Assembly (NCBI RefSeq): GCF_001921215.1
Contig: NZ_MSIF01000001.1
Span: 372,001 to 436,000 of the forward strand
Length of the DNA stretch: 64,000 bases
Source: Actinophytocola xinjiangensis
Lineage (GTDB): Bacteria > Actinomycetota > Actinomycetes > Mycobacteriales > Pseudonocardiaceae
Reading direction: 5' to 3'
Part shown: positions 1 through 8,228 of the stretch, piece after piece
Layout: each line of letters starts with the position of its first letter
Numbering within the stretch: the stretch's first letter is position 1
Made by a program: the position numbers and the translations under genes
Notes under the pieces: model-generated
What the model was told of the DNA's origin: nothing
The model's input: only the letters and a program-made list of their open reading frames with translations
Database searches by the model: none

Positions 1-489
1 CGCGGCCGGGTCACGATCTCCCACGGCTTCGCCCTCGGCGAGCTGCCGCCCGACCGGCAGGAGCAGCTGCTCGACCGGCTCGCCGAGGCCGGCATCTCCG
101 GGACGACCGTCGCACCGGTACGCACCGCCCCGCTGCCCTGGCCCGGCCTGCGAGACCGGGGCCTGCCGCTGGGCCTGGGCACCGACGGCATCCGCGACCT
201 GTGGTCCCCCTACGGCGACGGCGACCTGCTGCGGGTGGCCCTGGACTTCGCCCGGCTGCACGGGTTGAGCACCGACGAGGACCTGACCAGGGTGGTGGAG
301 CTGGCGACCGTCGGCGGGGCGCCGTTCGTGCACCGCGCCAGCCACGGGCTGGTCCCCGGCGCCCGGGCCGACCTGGTGCTCCTCGACGCCGAGAACGTGC
401 CGGACGCGCTGGTCAGGGCGCCGCGCCGGCGGCTGGTGCTGGCCGGCGGCCGGCCGGTGGTGCGCGACGGTGAACCGCTGGCCGGTTGA
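1..489 (+). CDS. Cytosine deaminase-like amidohydrolase, C-terminal part (5' end outside window)
   Basis: The reading frame is open from the first base, so only about 162 C-terminal residues are present. The fragment has the layout of bacterial cytosine deaminases and related amidohydrolases. A SHGFAL segment corresponds to the metal-binding SHCF strand. It is followed by a GTDGIRD-x-WSPYGDGD segment, whose Asp is the usual catalytic or metal-ligand residue, and by the terminal beta-sandwich strand GARADLVLLDAENV. Enzymes of this family hydrolytically deaminate or cleave cyclic N-heterocycles in the cytosol. The exact substrate cannot be read from the sequence. The gene runs towards the regulator at 706 but is separated from it by 216 bases, and nothing links it to the cluster that follows. 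Confidence 0.85.
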   Translation, partial: RGRVTISHGFALGELPPDRQEQLLDRLAEAGISGTTVAPVRTAPLPWPGLRDRGLPLGLGTDGIRDLWSPYGDGDLLRVALDFARLHGLSTDEDLTRVVELATVGGAPFVHRASHGLVPGARADLVLLDAENVPDALVRAPRRRLVLAGGRPVVRDGEPLAG

Positions 490-705
490 CTGGTTGTGAC
501 CGCCACCGACCGGTCGGGCGGACCACCCCCGGCGCACCTGACACGTCGTGGTCCACGTTGGACCCACAGTCATACGGTTTTCCTGTTACCGGGTGACTGG
601 TCGTTGTTTCCCGCGTGAATTGGGTCTTCGGTGCTCCGTCGTCACCTTGTTCGAGCTATACCGTGGTCTGGTACCTGGGCGGCGTGGAACAGAAGGGGAA
701 GACCT

Positions 706-993
706 GTGATCAACGGGGTCCCGCAGCACTGTCCGCAATGTGGTGGTTCCAGTTGTCATGTCGTGGCCCACCGGGTGGACGATTCCCTGGTCTCCGCGGA
801 ATTCGGCCGCAGACTTCGTGCCAGCCGCCGGCGGCGCGGGTTGAGCCAACGCACGGCGGCCGAATTGGTCGGGTTGTCCCAGGGATTTCTGTCGATGGTG
901 GAAAACGGCAAACGCCGGTTGAACCGGCACCGCGACATCATCGCGCTCGCCGAGCTGCTCGACGTCGATCCCCGGTCATTCTCGGAGGAGTGA
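706..993 (+). CDS. XRE-family HTH regulator with N-terminal CxxC knuckle
   Basis: A 95-residue cytosolic DNA-binding protein. The first 20 residues contain a possible zinc knuckle (HCPQCGG, with another Cys and His shortly after). The rest is a lambda-repressor/Cro-type helix-turn-helix: EFGRRLRASRRRRGLSQRTAAELVG, then LSQGFLSMVENGKRR, a canonical XRE recognition helix. I chose the GTG at 706 because an AAGGGG Shine-Dalgarno lies about eight bases upstream; the longer frame from 631 has none. The 3' end overlaps the converging PfaD-like gene by 18 bases. The 216 bases before it presumably hold its promoter; no clear sigma-70 boxes were seen. It is a candidate local regulator of the lipid cluster, by position only. 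Confidence 0.8.
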   Translation: MINGVPQHCPQCGGSSCHVVAHRVDDSLVSAEFGRRLRASRRRRGLSQRTAAELVGLSQGFLSMVENGKRRLNRHRDIIALAELLDVDPRSFSEE

Positions 994-2499
994 GGACCGC
1001 CGGTACTCCCGGCACTCGGCCGGCAGCGGAACCCCGGCCAGCCGCAACTGCCACACCCGCGTCGCGTACGCGGCGCCGGCCATCAGATGGCGCGCCACGT
1101 CGGCGACCCCCCGCCGGTCGGGGTCGGCGAGGTAGGTGCCCCGCGCCCAGTCGTTGAAGTCGCCGACCGCCGGTCCGCACCAGATCTGGTAGTCCTCGGC
1201 CCGGTCGAGGTCGCCGCTGGTCGCCCAGCGCGCGGCCTTGCCCAGGTACCACCGGAACACCAGCGCCATCCGCAGCTTCGGGTCGCGCGCCGCCCGGTCG
1301 AGCAGCGGCTGGTCACGGCCGGTGAAGAACGACACCACCTCCTGCCAGACGTCCTCGACCGGCCGGCGCAGCACGTCCCGCTCCAGCTCCGCCCGGTCCC
1401 GCGCCGGGATGGCCTCCACGCCGGGGTGGGCGCGGTAGAGCTCGTAGAGCCGGCGGGCGCGCGCCGGGAACCGGGTTCCCCGGTGCAGCACCTGGATCTC
1501 CACGCCGTGCTCGAACCGGTCGGCGGCCGGCGCGGTGCCGAAGTCGGTGACCCCAGCCCCGGCCAGCAGGCGGCGTACCGCCGGGGACGTCCCGGCCTCG
1601 CGACACGACTGGTTCACCGACCCGGTCACCACGTAGTCGGCGCCGGTGGCGAACGCACCGGCCACCGCGTCCGGCGTGCCGATGCCGCCGGCCGCGCCGA
1701 CCCCGACCGGCGAGCCGAGCGCGTCGCGCAGCCGCAGCACGGCCGGCAGCAGCGCCGACAGTGGCCGGCGGTCGGTGTAGCCGCCGGAGTCGGCCTCCAC
1801 GGTGATGTCGTCGGCCAGCGGGGTGGCGGCGGCCAGCCGGGCCTGGGCGGCGGTGACCTGACCGGCCGCCACCAGCGCGGTGACCAGGTCGGCCGGTGGC
1901 GGGGCGAGGAACAGCGCCGCCACCTCGGGCCGGGACACCTTGGCGATCACCCGGTGCGCGGTGGCGGTCCGGCCGCCGTGGTCGTCGCGCAGGCCGCTGA
2001 CCCGGTAGCGCACCAGGTCCGGGGTCGGGGCGGCGAAGCCGGACGCCTCGACGCAGCGGACCCCGGCCCGCAGGTACAGGTCGACCGTGCGCGCCTCGGC
2101 CGCGCCGCGCACCAGGTTGGCGGCGAAGGGCAGCCCGGGGATCAGCGTGCCGAGGCGGCGCAGCGCCGACTCGACGGCCTCCGCCGGCAGGCCGGCCGCG
2201 CCGAACGACGCCAGGCACCCGGCGCCGGCCAGGGCGGCGACCAGGTCGGTCGACGCGATCCCGGCGGCCATCGCGCCCGCGTGGTAGGCCAGCCGGACGC
2301 CGTGGCGGCGGCGGAACTCCGCCGACCCCAACCGGTCGGGTGGCAGTGGTCCGACCTCGGCCAGCACCCGTCCGGGCGGACGCCGGTTGGTCAGGCGGAC
2401 CACGCCGTCGCGGCGCACCGCGTAGCAGGGCAGGTCGAGCGCGGCGAGCGCCGCGTGGTCGGCCCTGGCGGGCACCAGCACCGTGGTCGGTTCGGTCAT
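976..2499 (-). CDS. PfaD-like trans-acting enoyl reductase
   Basis: A 507-residue FMN-dependent TIM-barrel protein of the PfaD/nitronate monooxygenase-like group. These enzymes act in trans as enoyl reductases for PUFA synthases and trans-AT polyketide synthases. Family features are an N-terminal segment ending GVRLAYHAGAMAAGI, GCLASFGAAGL, a strand with IAKVSRPEVAALF, an EADSGGYTDRRP segment, and the phosphate-binding GVGAAGGIGTPDAVAGAF...GADYVVTGSVNQ. The C-terminal third (FRWYLGKAARWA, then CGPAVGDFNDWARGTYLA) is characteristic of PfaD rather than of simple nitronate monooxygenases. The ATG at 2499 overlaps the stop of the upstream acyltransferase (ATGA), so the two are translationally coupled. 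It is the last gene of the leftward operon and overlaps the regulator tail-to-tail. It probably reduces enoyl-ACP intermediates of the neighbouring synthase. Confidence 0.88.
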   Translation of the reverse strand: MTEPTTVLVPARADHAALAALDLPCYAVRRDGVVRLTNRRPPGRVLAEVGPLPPDRLGSAEFRRRHGVRLAYHAGAMAAGIASTDLVAALAGAGCLASFGAAGLPAEAVESALRRLGTLIPGLPFAANLVRGAAEARTVDLYLRAGVRCVEASGFAAPTPDLVRYRVSGLRDDHGGRTATAHRVIAKVSRPEVAALFLAPPPADLVTALVAAGQVTAAQARLAAATPLADDITVEADSGGYTDRRPLSALLPAVLRLRDALGSPVGVGAAGGIGTPDAVAGAFATGADYVVTGSVNQSCREAGTSPAVRRLLAGAGVTDFGTAPAADRFEHGVEIQVLHRGTRFPARARRLYELYRAHPGVEAIPARDRAELERDVLRRPVEDVWQEVVSFFTGRDQPLLDRAARDPKLRMALVFRWYLGKAARWATSGDLDRAEDYQIWCGPAVGDFNDWARGTYLADPDRRGVADVARHLMAGAAYATRVWQLRLAGVPLPAECREYRRSSLLRE

Positions 2500-4340
2500 G
2501 GCGTCGCGATCCGGTCGTGGCGGGCGGCGGCCAGCCGGGTGATCGCCGCGTCGGCCACGGCGGCGCCCGCGCGCAGCACGTCCCGGTGCGCCACCGCGAG
2601 CTGGTGGGCCACGGCCAGTGGCGGCGGCGGGAACAGGCGGGTCAGGTCGACCGGGAGGCCGTGGCTGACCAGCCCGGCGAGCAGCCGTACCAGGGCGAGG
2701 TCGGTGGACACCCCGCGCTGGTCGACCGACCGGGCCAGGTGCGGGCGGGCTCCGAGGGTGCGGCGGATCCACCGGGTGCAGCTGGCCGACGGGCCGACCT
2801 CGACGAAGTACCGGAACCCGCGCCGGTAGGCGGCTTCCACCAGGCGCGGGAAGTCCAGCGGCGCCACCAGCGCGGTGGCGACGGTGTGCCCGACGCTCCC
2901 GCCGGGCGGGGCGGCGGAGAACACCTCCACGGGCGAGGGCCGGCGCGGGCCGTGGTCGTGCAGCGAGGCCAGCTCGTCGAACGCGGCCGCCGCCGGCGGG
3001 CAGTGCACGACGTGGTTGGCCGGCGACGGGGTGGCCGGGCTGCCGAGCCGGGCCAGGACCTCCGCGCACCGCCGAGGGTCGCCGGCGATCACCGTCTCGG
3101 CCGGGGCGTTGACGTGGGTGAGGTAGACCCGGTCCGTGCCGCGCAGCGCGGCGCGGACCTCGTCGGCGCCGGCGAGCACGACGTGGGTCGCCCACACGTC
3201 CCCGTCCGGGCACCGCCAGGCGTCGCGGGCCAGGCTCCGGCGGCCGCTCAACCGAGATGTCCACAGTGGACTGGCGGCGACAGCCTGGACGTCCCAGTCG
3301 GCGAAGTCCAGTACTCCCAACGAGAACAGCGCGGTCAGTTCGCCGAAGCTGTAGGCCAGCGCCCCCTGTGGGCGCAGACCGAGAACGTCACGCAGCAGCC
3401 GGGTGCCGAGCACGGCGGTGTTCATGCCGATCGCCAGCTGGCTGACCGCGTCCTCGCGCAGCGCGTCGCGCCGCTGGGTGGTCACCGGGTACAGCGCGTC
3501 GAGCCGGTAACGCTGCGCCGGGAACGCCGACTCCGCCTCGAACCGCGCGTGCAGCGACGGGAACAGCCGCAGCAGGTCGCCACCGGCGCCGGGGTAGGCG
3601 GAGAACCCGCCGGGGTAGACGAACGCGACCCGCCCGCCGGGGCCGATCGGCCGGGTCGTGCAGTAGCTGCCGGCCGGCGTCGACCAGGTCGACTCCAGTG
3701 TCGGCAGGTCGTGCGCCGCCCGGTCCAGTTCCTCGCGCAGCTGCCCGGTGTCGCGGCCGACCACGGCGGCGGTGAACCGGCCGTGGGTCACCGGCACCGG
3801 CCGGCCGGCGTCCAGCGCCGCCCCCGCGTCCCTGGCCCGCGCGGCGAGCCCGGCCGGGTCGTCGGCGGACAGGGTGACCAGGCGCGCGTCGCGGTCGGGG
3901 TGCCAGGCCAGGCCGCCCCCGGCGTCGGCGGGGGAGTCGGCGACCACGGTCACCGGGCCGACGGTCGCGGCCCGGCGGAGGTCGCGGCGGCGGGTCACCC
4001 ACGGGCGCGGCCCCGGCAGGACCCGGTGGCGCAGCCGCAGGACGGCGGTGACCAGGTCGGTCACCGAATCCCCTCGCTCGACGTGGTCGACCTCGGCGGC
4101 GCCGGTCCGGCCCGGTTCGCCGGCGGCCAGCACGACCGCCGAGTCGTCGTCGTGGACCACCACGGTTCCGTTGGCACGCACCAGGTCGGTGACGTCCCCC
4201 CGAACAACAGTGTCTACTGTGGACATTCCGGCGTCGGTCAGCGCCGCGCGGACCGGGTCGAGGTCCCGGCGCCGGGGGGCCTCGCCGGCCCACAGCGCGT
4301 CCCGCAGGGCCAGACGGCTGCCGACCCCGACGATCCTCAC
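2496..4340 (-). CDS. PfaB-like acyltransferase protein of a PUFA-synthase-like system
   Basis: A 614-residue protein. The N-terminal ~200 residues are degenerate and resemble a decayed KS-like region. From about residue 235 there is an acyltransferase fold: VAFVYPGGFSAYPG, then the nucleophile elbow AYSFGELTALFSLG (Ser in A-Y-S-F-G instead of the usual GHSxG), VYLTHVNAPAETVIAG, and the His region VVHCPPAAAAFDEL. This order and length fit PfaB, the stand-alone acyltransferase of omega-3 PUFA synthases. It starts with GTG at 4340 overlapping the stop of the PKS gene (GTGA) and ends in an ATGA overlap with the PfaD-like gene. It likely transfers acyl groups to or from the ACP of the neighbouring synthase. 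Two copies of a palindromic GTCCAC-type motif lie inside the gene, where codon use is locally unusual. Confidence 0.82.
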   Translation of the reverse strand: MRIVGVGSRLALRDALWAGEAPRRRDLDPVRAALTDAGMSTVDTVVRGDVTDLVRANGTVVVHDDDSAVVLAAGEPGRTGAAEVDHVERGDSVTDLVTAVLRLRHRVLPGPRPWVTRRRDLRRAATVGPVTVVADSPADAGGGLAWHPDRDARLVTLSADDPAGLAARARDAGAALDAGRPVPVTHGRFTAAVVGRDTGQLREELDRAAHDLPTLESTWSTPAGSYCTTRPIGPGGRVAFVYPGGFSAYPGAGGDLLRLFPSLHARFEAESAFPAQRYRLDALYPVTTQRRDALREDAVSQLAIGMNTAVLGTRLLRDVLGLRPQGALAYSFGELTALFSLGVLDFADWDVQAVAASPLWTSRLSGRRSLARDAWRCPDGDVWATHVVLAGADEVRAALRGTDRVYLTHVNAPAETVIAGDPRRCAEVLARLGSPATPSPANHVVHCPPAAAAFDELASLHDHGPRRPSPVEVFSAAPPGGSVGHTVATALVAPLDFPRLVEAAYRRGFRYFVEVGPSASCTRWIRRTLGARPHLARSVDQRGVSTDLALVRLLAGLVSHGLPVDLTRLFPPPPLAVAHQLAVAHRDVLRAGAAVADAAITRLAAARHDRIATP

Positions 4341-7300
4341 GAGCCGGCCCCCAGCAGCGTGCCGAGCTGACGCAGCGTGCGCAGACCGGCGGCGGCGTCC
4401 GGCGCGAGGCCGTGCGCGGCCGGCAGCCGCTCACGCAGCGCGGCGAGGATCTCCATCCGCTTGACCGAGTCGATGCCGAGATCGGCCTCCAGGTCCATCG
4501 CCGGGTCCAGCACGTGCGGCGGGTACCCGGTCTTCTCGGCCACGACCTCCAGCAGCACCATCGGCACCGCGCCACCATCGTCACCGCCGGCACGCGGCCG
4601 GGGCACCGTGGTGTCCACGGCCGGGGTCTGGGCCGGCGCGACCCGGGCCAGCTCACCGAGCACCTCGGCGGTCCGGGCGTGCACCTCGCCCACCAGCCGG
4701 CTGTGCGCGGTGACGGCCGCGACGCCCTCGGCCAGCGCCGGGTCCACCGGGCCGTTCTCCAGCAACGCGGCCAGCCGGCGGGTCACCGCCAACTGCCCGT
4801 CCAGGTACTCGGCGTGCGTGGCCAGGTGCTCGGCCAACAGCGCCTCCGCCGGTGTCGACGCCGGTTCGGGGACCGTGTCCTCGACAGCGACGTCCTCGGC
4901 CGGCGGGCCGGCGCCGGTGAGCAGGACCGTGTCCGCCGCCGGTGGCGCCGGCGCCACCGGCGGGGGCGGGACGGCCACCGCACCGAGCACCGCCAGCCGG
5001 GCCACCGTCTCACGCAGGGCCAGCTCACCGTCCCCGTTCGGGCCGGGGTCGACCGAGAGCACCTCGACGTCCTCGCGCTCGCCCAGGATCTGGCGGACCA
5101 GACCGGCGAGCACCCGCCTCGGGCCGAACTCCACGAACACCCGGAACCCGTCGGCGTGCAGCCGCTCGACCCGGGGCGCGAACAGCACCGGCCGGCGCAG
5201 CTGCTCGGCCAGCGTGGTCACGTTGCCGGCGACGTCGTCGCCGTACACGCCGTCGGCGTACACCGGCACCCTCGGCGGCGCCACCCCGACCTCCTCGACC
5301 ACCCGCCGGAACGGCTCCACGGCGGCGGCCATCAGCTCGGTGTGGAACGCCGCGGCCACCGGCAGCCGCACCGCCGAGACCCCGCTGTCCCGGCAGAGCC
5401 CCAGGAACGCCGCCACCTCGGGCTCACCGCCGCCCACCACCACCTGGCACGGCCCGTTGACGTTGCACACCGTCACCCCGGCACGGGCGGCCGGCTCCTC
5501 GACCTCGGCCAGCGGGGCGGCCACCGCGACCATCGCGCCCGGCTCCGCCACCCCGGCCATCGCCCGGCCGCGCGCGGCCACCAGGCGGAACAGGTCGGCG
5601 TCGGTGAGGCTGCCCGCGCAGCACAGCGCGCACAGCTCGCCGAGACTGTGGCCGAGCACGGCGCCGGGCGTGAACCCCAGCCGTTCGAGGTAGCGGAACT
5701 GGCCCACCGCCAGCGCCGCGATGGCCGCCTGGGCGTAGTCGGTACGCCGCAGTGTCCCTTCGGGACAGTACGGCGGGGTCCCTTCGGGATGGTGACCGAA
5801 CGCCGGCGGGAACAGCACCCGGCCCAGCGCGGGCTCGGCGGCCAGCGCCAGCGACGCGGCGTCGAACGCCGCCCGCACCAGCGGCACCGCCACCGCCACC
5901 GCCCGGCCCATGTCCGGGTACTGGCTGCCCTGCCCCGCGAACAACGCCGCGACCCGCCCGGCCGGCCCGCGCCGCCGGTAGCGGACACCGGGCAGGTCGA
6001 AGGCCGGGACGTCCGGGTCGGCCGCCAGCCGGGCCACCGCCGCCGCCTGCCGCCGCGCCAGGTCCTCGGCCTCGGCCGCCCAGACGGCGAGCCGGGCGTG
6101 ACCGGCCGGCGCGCGGCCGGCACCCGGCGCGTCGAACAACGCGGCCGGGGTGGCGGCGTGCCAGAAGCGCACCAGGGAGTCGGCCGGGGCCGGCGGGTCC
6201 GCCTCCTCCAGGACACAGTGGAAGTTCGTGCCGCCGAAACCGAACGAGGACACCGCCGCCCGCCGCCGGGTCCGGCCCGGCTCCAGCAGCCACGGACGCG
6301 GCCGGTCGGCCAGGTGGAACGGCGAACCGGTCAGCTCGGGGTGCGGCTGGTCCACGCCCAGGGTCGGCGGCAGGACCCGGTGGTACAGCGCCAGCGCGGC
6401 CTTGATCAGCCCGGCCGCCCCCGCCGCGCCCCGGGTGTGCCCGATCTGGGACTTCACGCTGCCCAGCGCCACCGACCCCGTCGGCACCCCCGCGTACACC
6501 CGGCGCAGCGCCGCCAGCTCCACCCGGTCACCGGTCGGCGTGCCGGTGCCGTGGCACTCGACCAGGCCGATGTCGCCCGGCGCGATCCCCGCCTCGGCGT
6601 AGGCGTCGACCAACGTGCGGGCCTGGCCGGCGACGCTGGGCGCCAGGATGCCGTTGCCGCGCCCGTCGCTGCCCGCGCCAAGACCGCGCAGCACGGCGTA
6701 CACGCGGTCGCCGTCACGTTCGGCGTCGGCCAGTCGCTTGCACGCCAGCATCCCGATGCCCTCGCCGAGCAGGGTGCCGTCGCTGGCGGCGTCGAACGGG
6801 CGGACCCGGCCGGTCGGCGAGAGCACCCCGGCCCCGGCGAAGCACAGGTGCATGAACGCCGTGCTCTCCACGTCGCAGCCGCCGGTGAGCACCAGGTCGG
6901 CCCGGCCGCACACCAGCTCGGCGACCGCGACCCGGACCGCGGCCAGCGAGCTGGCGCTGGTCGCGTCGACCGTGCAGTTCAGGCCGCGCAGGTCGAACCG
7001 GTTGGCGATCCTGGCCGACACCACGCCGTCGAGCAGGCCGGGGAACGCGTGCCCGCGCCACGGCGTGAACAGCCGGCCGAACTCGGCCACCACCTCCCGC
7101 GCCCTGGCCGGCGCCAGTCCGGCCGAGCGCAGTACCCCGGCCAGCAGCGGGTCGTGCAGCCGCGCGGAGAACGCGTGACCGGCGCCGCCGGCACCGGTCA
7201 CGCCGAGCACCACGGCGGTGCGCGCCGGGTCGTGCTCACCGGCGTCGGCCAGCGTCGCCTCGGCGACCAGCAGCGACAGCGGCTGGACCACGTTCGTGGC

Positions 7301-7489
7301 CGCCAGCACGGCCGGTGGCAGGCCGTGGCGGGCCGGGGCGAACGGCACCGGCGGCAGGAACCCGCCCCGGCGGTCGTCGCGCTCGGTGAACCGGTGTGCG
7401 CCGCTGGCCACGGTCCGCCAGAAGGCGTGCACGTCGCCGGAACCGGCGAACAGGCCGCCCAGCCCGACTATCGCGATGGGGGTGTTCAT
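4337..7489 (-). CDS. PfaA-like polyketide synthase: KS-AT-ACP with Ser in place of the KS catalytic Cys
   Basis: A 1050-residue type I synthase subunit. The KS covers roughly residues 1-430 and keeps the two catalytic His and the Lys (ECHGTGTPTG with His313; VKSQIGHTRG with Lys346 and His351). The nucleophile motif, however, reads VDATSASSL, with Ser178 where VDAACASSL has Cys. The AT covers about 515-830, with FAGQGSQYPDMG, GHSLGEL (Ser615) and AAAFHTELM as in malonyl-specific ATs. A single ACP near the C-terminus has LGIDSVKRM (Ser1008 for phosphopantetheine), the wording typical of PUFA-synthase ACPs. There is no KR, DH, ER or thioesterase domain; those functions are encoded separately nearby. 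The ATG at 7489 lies 12 bases after the sigma factor gene. A KS lacking Cys but keeping His/His/Lys suggests a decarboxylating, chain-initiating domain analogous to KSQ loading domains; this is inference. Confidence 0.9.
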   Translation of the reverse strand: MNTPIAIVGLGGLFAGSGDVHAFWRTVASGAHRFTERDDRRGGFLPPVPFAPARHGLPPAVLAATNVVQPLSLLVAEATLADAGEHDPARTAVVLGVTGAGGAGHAFSARLHDPLLAGVLRSAGLAPARAREVVAEFGRLFTPWRGHAFPGLLDGVVSARIANRFDLRGLNCTVDATSASSLAAVRVAVAELVCGRADLVLTGGCDVESTAFMHLCFAGAGVLSPTGRVRPFDAASDGTLLGEGIGMLACKRLADAERDGDRVYAVLRGLGAGSDGRGNGILAPSVAGQARTLVDAYAEAGIAPGDIGLVECHGTGTPTGDRVELAALRRVYAGVPTGSVALGSVKSQIGHTRGAAGAAGLIKAALALYHRVLPPTLGVDQPHPELTGSPFHLADRPRPWLLEPGRTRRRAAVSSFGFGGTNFHCVLEEADPPAPADSLVRFWHAATPAALFDAPGAGRAPAGHARLAVWAAEAEDLARRQAAAVARLAADPDVPAFDLPGVRYRRRGPAGRVAALFAGQGSQYPDMGRAVAVAVPLVRAAFDAASLALAAEPALGRVLFPPAFGHHPEGTPPYCPEGTLRRTDYAQAAIAALAVGQFRYLERLGFTPGAVLGHSLGELCALCCAGSLTDADLFRLVAARGRAMAGVAEPGAMVAVAAPLAEVEEPAARAGVTVCNVNGPCQVVVGGGEPEVAAFLGLCRDSGVSAVRLPVAAAFHTELMAAAVEPFRRVVEEVGVAPPRVPVYADGVYGDDVAGNVTTLAEQLRRPVLFAPRVERLHADGFRVFVEFGPRRVLAGLVRQILGEREDVEVLSVDPGPNGDGELALRETVARLAVLGAVAVPPPPVAPAPPAADTVLLTGAGPPAEDVAVEDTVPEPASTPAEALLAEHLATHAEYLDGQLAVTRRLAALLENGPVDPALAEGVAAVTAHSRLVGEVHARTAEVLGELARVAPAQTPAVDTTVPRPRAGGDDGGAVPMVLLEVVAEKTGYPPHVLDPAMDLEADLGIDSVKRMEILAALRERLPAAHGLAPDAAAGLRTLRQLGTLLGAGS

Positions 7490-7501
7490 GGCCGGCGGCG
7501 C

Positions 7502-8143
7502 TCAGCGGGTGGACAGCGCGCGAGGGCGGCCGGCATCGCCACTGTTCGTGCGGGTCTGGTCGCGACGGTCGGTCTGGCGGGGGACCGCCGGCTCGGTGAA
7601 CTGCTCCCGCAGGTGGCGCAGGATGCGCTGGCGGGTCGGGCCGATCGAGCCGCGCGGGATCCGCAGGCGCAGGCTGATCTCGGTGTAGCTCAGGGCCTGC
7701 TCGCCGAACAGCAGGTCCAGCAGCTCCCGCTGCTCGGCGGGCAGCGAGGTCACCATCCGGTTCAGGCTCTCCGCCTCGGCGACGTCCAGCGCGCGTTCCT
7801 CCGGTGAGGCGTCGCTGCCGGACACCCCGCCCACCTCGGCGAGGTCCACCGCCGGGCGGGTGCGGGCCAGGGTTTCCTGGTGGCGCAACGCCTCCCGCCG
7901 CGCGACGGTGATGATCCAGGCGCGCACCCGGCCCGGGTCGCGGACGAGGTGGATCTTCTGGAAGACCCGCATCCAGACCAGCTGCCAGACGTCCTCTGCG
8001 TCGTCGCGGCTGTGTCCGCACGAACGAATGGTGACCCAGACCACGGGTCTGAATTTCTCTATGAGTTCCACCCAGGCTCGATTGTCGGCGTGCTGGCAAC
8101 GATTTACCAGAAAACCCAATCTGTCGTCCGGACCGTTCGACAA
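7502..8143 (-). CDS. ECF-type RNA polymerase sigma factor
   Basis: A 213-residue protein. The sigma-2 region is at about residues 15-85 (FRPVVWVTIRSCGHSRDDAEDVWQLVWMRVFQKI, then the RAWIITVARREALRHQ helix). After an acidic linker comes sigma-4 (residues ~125-185: LPAEQRELLDLLFGEQALSYTEISLRLRIPRGSIGPTRQRILRHLR). It directs RNA polymerase to cluster-specific promoters. The start is a TTG at 8143, preceded by a G-rich GGGGTGG Shine-Dalgarno. It lies between the CreD-like lyase (85-base gap) and the synthase (12 bases) in a leftward run, so it is probably co-transcribed with the PKS genes. I saw no anti-sigma gene next to it, so how its activity is controlled is open. Confidence 0.9.
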   Translation of the reverse strand: MSNGPDDRLGFLVNRCQHADNRAWVELIEKFRPVVWVTIRSCGHSRDDAEDVWQLVWMRVFQKIHLVRDPGRVRAWIITVARREALRHQETLARTRPAVDLAEVGGVSGSDASPEERALDVAEAESLNRMVTSLPAEQRELLDLLFGEQALSYTEISLRLRIPRGSIGPTRQRILRHLREQFTEPAVPRQTDRRDQTRTNSGDAGRPRALSTR

Positions 8144-8228
8144 TTCCCCACCCCATTCGTGCCGTGCCCGCTCGAATCCTTCGCCCAGCCGAACATAGCA
8201 ACGGATCTTGGGGATGCGTTCACGGTTG

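Noticed and set aside
1087-2829. 580-codon frame on the + strand opposite the PfaD-like and PfaB-like genes
   Set aside because: Low-complexity Arg/Gly/Gln-rich translation with no domain; an antisense shadow caused by high third-position G+C.
976-3264. Full 762-codon reading of the PfaD frame from 3264
   Set aside because: The extra N-terminal 255 codons lie inside the PfaB-like gene, are Arg/Pro-rich and unrelated to PfaD; the ATG at 2499 fits the family and the ATGA coupling.
4412-7807. 1131-codon + frame opposite the PKS gene
   Set aside because: Antisense to a protein with clear KS, AT and ACP motifs; the translation is compositionally biased and motif-free.
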